A stretch of 64,000 bases of DNA from Moringa oleifera (lineage: Eukaryota > Streptophyta > Magnoliopsida > Brassicales > Moringaceae), in NCBI GenBank assembly GCA_021397835.1, contig JAJFZO010000896.1, positions 1,838,501-1,902,500 of the forward strand. The letters are read 5' to 3'. The notes beneath the pieces were generated by a model. It was not told where the DNA came from, searched no databases, and worked only from the letters and a program-made list of their open reading frames with translations. Of the stretch, positions 47,035-58,329 are shown piece by piece. A program made the translations under genes and the position numbers. The first letter of the stretch is position 1. Every line of letters starts with the position of its first letter.

Positions 47035-48615
47035 ATGAGAGGTCGCAGGAGACGAGGTAATTCCAGAAGGAGATCAGGTGAGTACTTTGAAGGGAGAGAT
47101 CCACATATTCAAGATAAGGAAGTGGATATAGCTGCAACATCTCCACATGGAGCGTCTATACCCAAAGATGGGTTTGTTAGCTTTGCTTCAGGTTCTTCTA
47201 GTTTTGTTGCCACTGGGATGTTCAGCTTAGTGAGTTTATAGGGCATAAGTAGACAGCAGATTTCTATAGAAAATAACATGTAAGTATTCATAATTAATGT
47301 TTTCAGTACTTTGTAACATTATCTTCATAAATTTTATCAGTGTTACTTACTACTTATTTTATTATCTAATTTGGTAGAATCAAACCTTCATATAAATGTT
47401 TAGTGAAGATTTATAAGATCTTTCAGGATAGAGTCGATCCATTTGGGTACACGTGGAGAGCAGTTTCTTGAGAAACCAAAGATTTTTATTTTGAAGAATT
47501 TAAGGTACTTATAATTATTTACCAAGAAAAAAATATTTTATATTTTAATTAACATACTAATCTTTTTTATTTTTCCAACTAAACATTTTATGTGGACCGA
47601 TGAAATAGATGGAGTGGTAAAGGTCATATAAAAGGCTCATACTGTGGACCAATATACTGACTTCATGTATGCATGTCACCATAAGGTAAGAAATAAACCT
47701 CAATTTGACCTAGGTATTGTATGGGAGCAGTGGCAGATGGAACTAGCCAGAGCATAGATAATAGTGCAATATTATGTGTCGTAGTCAACGGAGCAAAACA
47801 GGTAGACCCAAGTCAGGTCCTTCTCAATATCGTAGTAACTCATGTTCAATATAAAACTATTATCGACGCTTAGTACGTATGATATTTAAATTACTTATAT
47901 AAATATAAATGAAAATAATATGATTATTTATTAAATATGTTATTATTTCAAATGCAAGAATTAGGTCATGAGCAAACTACGATAGAGCTTGTTAAATGGA
48001 CCTACGCTAGAAAGCTTAACCCCAATGAATTCATAAATGAAAAAGCCAAATAAATTAATGTAATCAATTATCTTTAACATTAATAAATAACTAAAATTAT
48101 GTTTGTTTACGCCACTATTTGATTTAGCTAACGAGTAAGTTAACAAACTACTTTATTGTAGGTGCACTTCCAGGAGTTAGTTACTGCGTTTCTCAACTAG
48201 AGGAGGAATCTTCCAACACACCTAAGGTCGACTACATTAAACTCCACTATGAAGTTGTACATGGAGAGAAGAAGCATCAGGTCTACGAGATTGGTAGTCA
48301 CGATCGATCATGGTATTGGAACGATAGCTCTAGCAATGGACACTTTATTGAGGATGTAGTCATGCAAGATTTTCACTGTCAGATGAAGGCAGTAGAAGAG
48401 CGCATGGAGTTGGAATGTAAGACTATGGAGGAACGATTGGATAAGGAGCGTAACGCGAGAGAGCATGATCGGTTATGCTACAAAGCGATATGCAGGAGTG
48501 CTTACAAAGCGATATGTAGGAGCACTTACAAAGAGGGCTTGATATGAATGAGTACATCTGCAGGATAGAGGTTCTGCTTTTGAGAAGCGTACCTCCAGCA
48601 CCAGCTGATTGTTAG
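47035..48615 (+). pseudogene. Ptta/En/Spm-type plant CACTA second gene, remnant 3 (best preserved)
   Basis: It starts at ATG 47035 (MRGRRRRGNSRRRSGEYF), Arg-rich, then open to 47241. Next come an exon with VKIYKIFQDRVDPFGYTWRA and TKDFYFEEFK (about 47400-47505), KHFMWTDEIDGVVK (47582-47625), and AHTVDQYTDFMYACHHKV (47635-47690). An exon near 47700-47880 follows, then a last exon (48165-48615) with EERMELECKTMEERLDKERN and REHDRLCYK. It has few stops compared with copies 1 and 2. The conserved W-x-F-YFEEFK pattern is that of PF03004-type plant transposase proteins, which accompany TNP2 in CACTA elements. Confidence 0.68.
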
Positions 48616-48779
48616 ATGTCATTTTTTTATGAACAAAATATTTGATTTGGTTTATGTAATTTTTATTTTATGAATAACAAAATACATGTTGTAATTATTT
48701 TTTATTTTATTTAATTTATTTTTAATTTTTTTAATTTTTAATTAAATATATTTTTAAATTTAATGTTAATTATAATGAT

Positions 48780-49241
48780 TGATTTTAATCATTCGCTAAC
48801 TAAAATCTTAACAACATATTAGAATCTTTTGTCAACTAAAATCTTAGTGATGGATTCAAATCGTTAATTAAAATCTTAGGAATCGATTCAAATCAATCAT
48901 TAATTAAAATCTTAATGATCGATTAAAATCAGTCGCTAACTAAAATCTTTTAGCTACATATTAAAATTAGTCGCTAAAGGTAGCAAGTGATTATAATTGG
49001 TTGTCCAATTAGTTGCTAAAAATTGTTGTTGTCTCACAACGAGTTAACAATCGATCGTAATAAAAAAAAATGGTTGCTAATTTAGTGACAGACTTAAAAA
49101 TCAGTTGATATAATTTTTTGGTGACAACCATTTTTGCTATAGATAAAATTAGCCTCTAACTGTCGCTAAATGTTTTAGTGACATATTTTTTCTTTAGCAA
49201 TAGAATCATTCATCGCTAAAAATTCATTTTTTTTTATAGTG
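48780..49241. repeat. Right subterminal repeats and terminus of the partial CACTA
   Basis: Repeats of 'gattaaaatcagtcgctaactaaaatctta' type, each about 35-40 bp, run from 48780 to 49060. They are followed by 'tcgctaaatgttttagtgac' and the terminus ending at 49241. Confidence 0.75.
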
Positions 49242-50940
49242 TAAGTTTCTTAGTATACTTTGTTAAAAGTTTGAACAGTATATATTATCAAAAAACTTTT
49301 GGGATAGTTTAGAAAAAGATGGGATTACTCACCCCAAATTTGGAGAATCAGCATATGTATTACATTGAACCAAATTTATTTACTAAAGTTTTTGTTTTTA
49401 ATGTAAATTAATATTGTAATTATGTAAATTTAGATTTAAATTTGATATTAATATTAAAAACTAGTCTATAAATTAGCAAACAATTCGTATTATAATGTTG
49501 ACAACTTTAAAATTAAATTAAATTAGATAAATATATTATAAATTTATATTGTAGTTGTGTAATTTAATTAATAAACTGATAAACAAGAGTATTGTAATGT
49601 TGACACCTTAGGAATTAAATTTAAATAAATAAAATATTATGCTTCAATAAATATATTGTACATTTATATTGTAATTGTGTAACTTTAGAATTAAAATAGT
49701 TGTTATATCAAAACTTTAGTTAAAAATTAATATTATAACCTCGACACTTTATGAATTAAATTTGAATAATAAAAAATCACGTTTAGATAAATGTATTATA
49801 AATATATATTATAATTGTGTAATTTTAAATTTAAAATAGTTGTTGATATTAAAAATTTAATTAAAAATTTTGTAAAGAATAGTACTATTATGTGTTGACA
49901 CCTTAGCAATCAAATTTAGATAATATATTGTATTTATATAAATCTTGTATTTCATGCTAGGGGAGATATTGTCATGTTGCATTTTAAATTTCATGTTTTA
50001 AAAAATAATTTTATATTGTATTAATTAAAATAAATAGTTTGTGTATATAGTAAGGTAATGCTTTGAACTTGAGGAACGTAATAATGGCTTTTATTATAGT
50101 CCACGCATATATACTATGTCATGAAGTTCATAAAGTACATTATCAAGTGATGTAATCATAATGTCCCATATTGAAAATAGTTACTTTTTAAGTAATTATT
50201 TATTCTAAATGATGATATACTATTGTAAAATCCAATTATGCTAACTTTTTTAAATTTCATATATATAGCTGATGAATATAAATACTTACAGACAATTTGA
50301 CCTTGACCATATTAGGTAGAAGTTTGGACAGTACATATCAAGCATCATGTTAGAGTTCAGGTATAGTGTAGAAATCATGGTTCAAATTTTGTAAAAATAC
50401 AATAAAGTTGTTAGAAAATGTGACCATTGTATTTCAACTTATATTGTAAAAATAATTTTAATTTACAAATTAACCATTCCTTATATGTTGCAGACATGTA
50501 TGAATGTTTTGATTCATTATAATATAAAGAGAGACATGTTATACTAAATGTGTTGTAATAGAAAAAGTGATGATAAAAAATTATTGGAATGTTGGTTAAT
50601 TGAGTTGGTGTATTATATAAACAATTAATTTTGTACTTAAAGAAATCAAGTCAAGTACTTAGAGGGCTCACTACCAATATAGATCGAGATTTTGACTCAC
50701 TGAGATTTATTGTCATAGATAGTTATGTTTATTAGAGATTTATTCATTAGGATTTTGATTTATATTGAGTCTTTAGTTCATCAGGGAAATGATTCATCAA
50801 GGTTAAGCCACTAACATTCAACAGTTCAATAATGTCACCATATTATCAAGGTTATATCAAGAATGGACAAATAAGTGGTATCACCTAAATGTGTCTTAGA
50901 ACTAATATCAAGTGTCAGATGTTGTATTTATGTTATATCA
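49242..50940. other. AT-rich non-coding stretch with diverged repeats
   Basis: No gene is seen. Phrases such as 'aattaaatttagataa', 'tattgtaattgtgtaa' and 'tgttgacacctta' recur about every 120-130 bp between 49380 and 49950, so it is an old tandem repeat. An A-run with an 'agaatgag' octamer repeat (about 50965-51025) closes it. Confidence 0.55.
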
Positions 50941-53520
50941 CTTGATTAATTTTTCATCAATATTTGAAAATAAAAAAAAAAAAAAAAGATAAGGAGAATG
51001 AGAGAATGAGAGAATGAGAAATAATATTCCACAATGGAAAATTTCATAGAAGGTTAAAGAAAAGGCAATGTAAGTTCAAGTCAAGAGAAATTAAACTTAA
51101 GGGGTAAGGATCGGAGCTGCTGTCACTGAAGCATCTAGAGTACTTCTTGGAACCTCAAACTCAGGAGGTGGAGCACTAACATATGCAATAGCTAACTAAA
51201 TAGATATTTCTTTTGCTTGTTTGGGAGCTAACTAATGGGTATTATCTACCAAAGACACCTTGAACTCCTCTGATTGTATCAATGAAGATTTAGTAGGAGG
51301 TGCCACATGCACCTAGCCCAAATCAAGCTCAGGATACTTACCTTTGATTTCATCCAAAGACCTTCTTTAGATGGACCAACAAAGGTGAGGTGATTGCGCC
51401 CGATCTTTGCCTTGCACTTGTTTGATAGATGAAACTCGTTGATAGCCCTTAATCAAGATTCCTCCTGAAGTGTTCTAATCTCCCCTAAATGCTTCAAGGT
51501 CAACTTATTTTTCATGTGGTTCACTCAAGCATCGATGTGTACCTTATTAACTGCATCTTCAGTAGACTTTTTGGCAACTTCAACTTCATTCTTGAAATGG
51601 TGGAGCCCAATGTTGGTGCATGTATATTTGTTGGTATGGTCATGCATTTGATAAACTATAATAAAAGATTTGAAAAGTTAGTAAGATTGAGAAAAAAGTG
51701 CCATATGAAAAATTCAATGGATTAAAGAAACAAGTAAGATCAAGAAAAGATACTTACATCTCTAAAATTTGAAATGGTCTTACCAAAAAGCCTAGCCCTC
51801 TCTTCAACTTCATAATTTTCAAAACAACAAGGAGATAGACTTGTAAAGCTATGCATGTCCCAAACTTAGGTGTTTAAACTCTTATTTGCTGGTAAGTTCC
51901 AAATGGAAAAAATCACTCTTTTTCGAGAATTTAAGGTAAACAATAGAAAGGAATGGGAAGTGCATCCATTGCACCCCAATCATATTGGTCATTGCTTACT
52001 TCTCCTTTTTCTTTTTAAGTTGTTGGTCTAAAAGGTCAGTGTTACTTTTCTAAGGTACTTGAGAAGCAAGAGCAACAGTTCGAGTGGTTCGAGGAGCCTT
52101 GCACTTTTGAGCAACCTTTGAAGATTACCCTTTCTATTAAGTCCCTGATGAAGATCTCATCTAGGGACTAGTAGTCATGGGAGCAGTGCTACCTAAGGCA
52201 TTATTCATAGCCTCTTAGAGCTGATCCTTAGCCAACTCAAGAATTATATAAAGCCATTTGTAGGAGATCTGCAAATAAGAATAGAAAGGTCAAAAATCAA
52301 AGTGAGGAAAAGAAACTTAGAATTGCAGATGAATTTCAATGAAAAACCAACTGAAGTATGACTTATCCTAGAATTAACACTAGGAGAAGACCGATTTAGG
52401 ACTGGTCAGTAGTCAAGGTTAAGATAGGGGAAGTGTACCAAATCTATTTGTTCTTGTGCTTGTGAAGGGATAATTATTTAAACGTGAGCTAGGACCGGTA
52501 ATTTGATTAGGAATAAAGCTAAAACGAGAGTTTCATTTTCAACAAAGCCAAGTTTTAGGTCAAATTTAGGAAAAGAGCTAGTAAATGAGAAAATAATTCA
52601 TGTTCTTTAAAATTTGAGCTAGATGACACCTTATTCAATAGGGAAGATCTATCAGATGGAAGGACTTTGTACTAAGGTTAGGTTCACCTGATTACAACTA
52701 TTCTGGTATCATTTATATGAGCCCTAAAGATATCTTTACCCTAATGTTCAGAGAAATACTTGTAAAAATTTTCTACATTGAGGTGAAGTCTATTTTTCTA
52801 GACTCTTTTGGAAGGCTCTTTTCGAATGTTTACATCTAGATAATTTTGGGCCATAAACCTAGAAATACTTTTCAAACTAACCCTTATTATTGGAAGGTAA
52901 GCTTTTTTAAAAAGAGTTTTAACCTAACACTGCTGAAGCAATGGAATTTCAATTCTGAATCATTATTATCTTCATTAGCTTTCAATTTGAAGAAATCTTT
53001 CAAAAGAGGAATAAAGAGATTAGAATAGTGAAGAGTAGAAAGCTTAAAGACAGATGCAATCATGCATCTCTAATTATTGGGAAGAAGTTAGGATGGTGAG
53101 ATATTGAACTGCTTGCATACATCTTAAACGAAATGATGAATGACAGATCATAAATACCTTTCAAACAGTCCTCAAAGACCATGACCCAACCTTTATGATG
53201 AGTCCATGGTTTGCTTGAAAAAGAAAGAAATTCTACTTGATTGGAATGGGAAAATTATTTTTGACCCATTCCAAATTATCGTCCATGTAAGATAAGGATC
53301 TTATATTTCTAGCCATAGAAAAGAGTAGAGATAAGAGAAAAGAGACCCACTGAAAGGAAAAATATGAAAAAAGAACAGAAACTAGATTGTTGGAAGTTAT
53401 AGTAAAGAGAGAAAGCTTGCTAAAAGAGATGAAGAAAAAGAGAAAGAGAGAAAGGAAAAGACAATAACCAAGGCTCTTAAAAAGGTACCAAAAAAGCAAA
53501 GGATTGCACGTTAAAAGGTG
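50941..53520 (-). pseudogene. Degenerate gag-like retrotransposon remnant, minus strand
   Basis: Minus-strand frames give fragments of a protein like those encoded by plant LTR-element gag regions. A globular start region lies near 53200-53040, LPSNNKG with aromatic residues near 52900, and a Ser/Pro-rich section near 52380-52050. A C-terminal part near 51330-51090 reads VAPPTKSSLIQSEEF then VSAPPPEFEVPRSTLDAS. Stops are frequent. The family is not certain, and no pol domain was found next to it. Confidence 0.4.
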
Positions 53521-56125
53521 CAGCTCTTGATCTAAGCAATGTTTCTAAATCCCTAAATCGTAGGTTAACAATGAGCTATAAAATTGCCATTAATGTGTCA
53601 AAAAGGACAAATGTTACAACTACTTAGTGAAAAGTTGAGTTGGTAATAAAGATCCTAACCTTAATTAATCTAAACCTTGATAAGCCTTATCAAGAAAAAC
53701 CCTAATCAAAAAAGGCTTCCATCTTGATAAATCTTGATCTAGGAAAATCTTGATCAAGACAAAAGATGATACTATAAATCCAATTGTGTTAAGTCCTAAA
53801 CTACATGAAGATCAAATGAGATTAATGATCCCAATGTTCATGACAAAATAACTTAATCTAGTTTGGCACAAAACGTTAAGTGAAACTTGAAAAAAAAAAA
53901 GCAATTTTAGATCTTATGACCCTGATCTAAAGAGAAAGAATTGAAAATCTTGATCTATAAGATTATGTCGATGACTTGAAGAGCACAAAACATCTAGTGA
54001 AGTCAAGCCACAATATGTGAGAATTCAAGTAGAGTGTCATATCGAGAAGAAAATTACTACGTCAAAGATTGAAAGTCTATAATATTCAAGAATTAAACAA
54101 AATAAGCTAAAATAATGTAGATCCAATAAATGGTTTACATAGGAAATAAGAATCACACACCATGCAGCATAAAGCAATGGAGGGCACACGTGCTTCTTTT
54201 TGGGCGCCCATATTTTTAGGACTTTTTGGTAGATTACTATCGATGAATTCACCTACAAATAAACCTAAAATCCAAGGAGAAATGACCTTCGATTTATAGA
54301 ACATTAGCATTCTCATAAATTTAGCATTCTGAGAGAAAAGTAGGCATAGGTACTTCATAAACTTTTAAGTGAGCTTTTGAGCACTTGGAGTTTTTCATTG
54401 ACTTTTTTTTTTTTGTTACAAAAGAACAGTGGGAAAAAGAGTCTATAAAGTGAGAAGCAGGAATAGGTTCTCATTTTGATATCATTTCTTCTAATTTCTT
54501 TAATATGATTGTAAACAAAATTGATCGATCGATTAAGATCTTCACTTTCTTGCTACCTTGATACTTTCTTGGATATTTCTTACATTCTTTACATTTATGT
54601 GTTGTTTTATTGTGCTTGCATTCACATGAAATGCATAAAAGGAATTTCATAATGATGGAGATGGATGATAGTTCTCTTGCCAATTTTTAACCAAAATTAT
54701 TTTATCTTGGAAATTGAAGTATGAAAGTATTCATATTCTTGTTTTCCATCCAAAATGCACCACTTCATCATTCTCTGATCTCTTCAAGAAAGTGAGATTC
54801 TTTTGATACATGTTTTCGAGATTTGGAGACCAAGAGTAGCTAATGCTCTTGGTCTTAAATAAATTTTTTTTGGAAACAAAGATATGACGATAGTCATAAT
54901 CAAAAATTATAATCATTCATGGGTTCTTAAAATTCATTCTTTATAATTGTTAATGCGTTGGACAATGAAAATCAATTTTAAGTTTCTTTCACTTCACCTA
55001 ATGGAATACATTTTCATTTAACTAACATCAATTTTAGGATATTGTGAGGGTATAATCCTTTCTCACACATAACGACTCCTAAACCAAGATAACCTGGTAA
55101 GACATACCCTCGCCTTAAAGATTTTAATTCTTTTGCCTTTCTTACTTCTTTTATAAAAGAATTTTGAGAAAAGTGAAAGTAATTTTGGTGGCTAATCACA
55201 CCATAATAAGAAAAATTTGTAATTACTCTTATTTTCTTCAATTTTAATCAAAAAATTGGCTAGAAAGAGTTTGAAGATTTATCAATCTAAGCTAAAAAGA
55301 AATTTCTCTTGCTTCGAGGTTGGGCCTGAATCTCATCGTGATTGCTTGGCAAATTCAGTTGGATCGAACCCAAAAAAATCTCTAAGTTTTATAGAGAGCT
55401 AGGTTGGATGTTAAACAAAAAAGCCTTTCATAGGGTGAAAAAAAAAACAAGGAAAAGATCATCTTGATTCCTTTATTTGTTACGATGAGTTTGTTTTATT
55501 TTATTGAATGTCGACTTTGTGCTCTTCTATGTTAACATGCTAAAACTCCACAAACATCACAATCATGCAATGCATAAGCTTTATTCCTAAGCTAGGTCCT
55601 ATGTGGTCGATCTAAGAGGGTTTGAGAAGGCCTACATTCATGAGGGGTCTTAGCCTTAATGAGTACTGTGCTTCTCATCCTAAAAGCTCAAACCCTATGA
55701 CCATTTTCATTTTACGTAGGGGCAAAAGATCTATTCCCATAAATATATATATATTTATAGATGATTATGAGCCAGGGTACCCTCATTGCCAAACCATCAC
55801 AAATACTTGTTGACCTAGGGGAGACCCCACTTTAGGTCTAGCTACCAATCGCAAGCCTTACATGTTTGATCTTTATTAAGGTCAAGATTAGGAAACTCTA
55901 AGTCGAACAGACACCCATGGTCATAAACTCTAGTTAGAAGGATGAATTATAACTTGTGATTACTAACCTTATTCTTCTTTGCCTCTATGATTACATCATC
56001 TTATATGTCATCGAGAAGTTAGTTAGGCAAGGACATTCAACACAATAGGCACCGTTAATTTCTGTGAGAAAACTAGGTCGATATCTGCAAGGTCAATTCC
56101 GTATTGTACACTCGAAAAATGCTAT
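53521..56125. other. Non-coding, retroelement leader/LTR-like sequence
   Basis: No convincing gene is present. The stretch at 55030-55130 ('gagggtataatcctttctcac', 'acgactcctaaaccaagataacc') resembles LTR sequence of plant gypsy elements and compares loosely with 33030-33100. The short open frames here are AT-driven and lack conserved motifs. Confidence 0.4.
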
Positions 56126-56149
56126 CATTACAACAAAATAATCTTTTAT

Positions 56150-56330
56150 TTATAGTTTTAAATGACTTTTGTTCACAGTTATAAAACTGTGGACTATATC
56201 AATGTGAACAAAAGTCGGCCAATATAGTTCATAGTTCTAAAACTGTGAATAAAACAAATTTTACTGTTCATTAAATTTTTATTCATAGTTGTAGAAATAA
56301 AATAGTTAAAAAGTCATGTTCAGTAAATGA
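56150..56330. repeat. Left subterminal inverted repeats of CACTA D
   Basis: Two to three units of 'ttcacagttataaaactgtgga' and 'ttcatagttctaaaactgtgaa' type occur, with a distinct core (CACAGTT/AACTGTG) from families A/C and B. Confidence 0.75.
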
Positions 56331-56349
56331 ACTAAAAAAATTTTCAATT

Positions 56350-58165
56350 TTTGACATAAAATACCTCATATTCATGTGTGATGACCCAATTTCATGGCCA
56401 AGTAATATGTGTGTCAACTGCTTCAAATACAGTAAATATTTCTGCTTCTAGTGTTGCATCGCCCCGAATAGCTACATCCACTATCACCCCAACATCTCCA
56501 TCAAGCAGAGGATGCCCATGGATAGTTTGATTCATGGTAGTATCTATGAAAACTGATCCATGGGCCACGATATCCTCCAAAGAACCAATGCACAAATCAC
56601 ATTGTACACACTATAATGAATAGTCAAAGCACAATTTAATATCTTAAAATTTTTATTCTTTTCTTTAATAGAAATATAACATATGACATACCTTACTACT
56701 AGATGTTGTAAGCTTTGACGGACCAACTGGTGAAGGTTAAGGAAGTGATGTCGGACTTTTTTCATTATCATCTATTTTAGTCGTGTTATTGCTTGCTCTA
56801 CTTGAATGAAATGGCATTTGATTGATATTCGGTTCAGTAGTAACTCTGTCCCCCACAATGTTATCTAAAACATCTTTATGTTGCGAGAACCACTTCATCA
56901 TGTTCATAAAATCTTGTTTATCATATGGGGCTTCACTTACTAGTACGATATGTGTTTTCATCTTCCCAAAATACGAGGTTATGTTACCCCAAATCCTTGA
57001 CCTGTAACATGACTAGGATGTTCAAGTGTGCCCAAAGGTTTTGTGAGGACATCATTCACATGTACCGGTTTAAATGTACTTTGACTCTCTTTGTCATCAA
57101 CTCATCCTACAAAGCCAGAATGCAATTGTTACATAAATGTAACATTTGAATAAGTACAAATCAAATGGAAGTAAAGACTTATCAAATACGTACAATCCTT
57201 TCAGCATACTCTTTGGTTGCTTCATTTATGTATCATCCTTATTTGTTACATCATGCTGTTTTTCATAATGTAGCATGATCAATTTCTTCCTCAGTACCCA
57301 ATGACTTCTTCTACAAGCAATCATACAAAATCATTTAATGTGGTTAATTAAGTAAACAAAATGGATCCATCACATGTTTAAAAATTTGTACAAAAAAAAC
57401 CAAAACATAATTGACTTACAAGTTTGATCTCTAACCCTGTCAATCCTTTTCGAGCAAGACGATGATCATATATATTTTTCTTCCTTCTCTTTATTGCAAC
57501 AATTCTCTTTCGCTATAATATAAACGAATATCAATATTTAGTGAAAGTTTCACAAATAAACATCTTTATTTGGTTAATCTGATACTTGAAACTCCTCTAA
57601 AAGGCGAGAGTTCACAAATGCATGCCATACGTCTAAATCTATAGAACTCCTATATTCTGCTGGTGGCAACCTCAAGTATTATAGGTCATCTATAAAAGGC
57701 AAGATGTATTTCCTCATAAGAACAGTTTTAAAGCTTCTCCATTTTTGTGCAGCAGATTGGGGTACATACCTTTTCAAAGTTACATCAATGTCATATATCC
57801 CCTATAAAACACATTTACATAAATTAATGAAAATAAATCATGAGCATATAATTCAATTTCAAATGTAAGCACTTGCATATTTTATAACACGTACTGAAAT
57901 TGTTTCCCAAATCTTATTCTTTAACTCATCTGGGATAGCATGCCAATTGTTAAGTGTAATAGGCACTACATGTCATACAATGACACCATAATAACTATTC
58001 ATCGTTGCACCATGCTTTTCGATAAGCTCTCATTTCTCATTTAATTGGACTGATATCTTTTTTCCCATTGATCTACTCTTAATAACATTAGGCATAGTGG
58101 TAATGCCTCGTTTTTTGCATTTTCGTGAGGCATGAGTTGCTTGATCTGATGAACTCATTAAATCT
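56350..58165 (-). pseudogene. CACTA second protein with DUF8039-like domain, remnant in D
   Basis: Minus-strand exons in order are: a basic start and TTMPNVIKSRSMGKKISVQL (about 58110-58030), then VVPITLNNWHAIPDELKNKI (57975-57915); DIDVTLKRYVPQSAAQKWRS and KTVLMRKYILPFIDDL (57800-57690); SIDLDVWHAFVNSRLLEEFQ (57640-57585); a Lys/Arg-rich exon (57530-57420); an exon with EAPYDKQDFMNMMKWFSQHK (about 56940-56880); and a final domain CIGSLEDIVAHGSVFIDTTM to HGHPLLDGDVGVIVDVAI ending THITWP (56592-56392). That last domain matches the DUF8039 pattern. This protein type often ends in a Ulp1 domain, which is missing here. Exon borders are approximate and some frames are broken. Confidence 0.62.
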
Positions 58166-58329
58166 GCAAATTAAATACCAGCAAATTAACAATACATATT
58201 CATAAAACATATAAAGTTAAAAGTGAATAAAAACTAACATGTAAAAACTTAATTCATAAAAAAATAGATTAAAAAATTTATAAGGCATATGTAAAGTTTA
58301 ACATTACCTATCATATTAGTCAAACCCAT

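Larger units (their letters stand above)
40165..49241 (+). mobile_element. Partial CACTA transposon, right part (host of CACTA C)
   Basis: This comprises the TNP2 C-terminal region, a nested element C (41276-46609), the TNP2 tail, a Ptta-type gene (47035-48615), a subterminal zone with 'TCGCTAA' repeats (48780-49200), and a right terminus reading inward CACTATAAAAAAAAATG from 49241. The left end is missing. It belongs to the family of B and of the partial copy starting at 26696; all three share the gene order TNP2 tail, Ptta gene, subterminal repeats where present. Confidence 0.72.

Noticed and set aside
26696..49241. One giant CACTA element spanning both CACTATAAAAAAA termini
   Set aside because: The flanking trinucleotides differ (AAT and TAA), and both ends carry their own Ptta-type gene copy, so two separate partial elements fit better.
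51489..51725. 78-codon plus-strand frame
   Set aside because: It overlaps minus-strand gag-like remnants and has no recognised motif.
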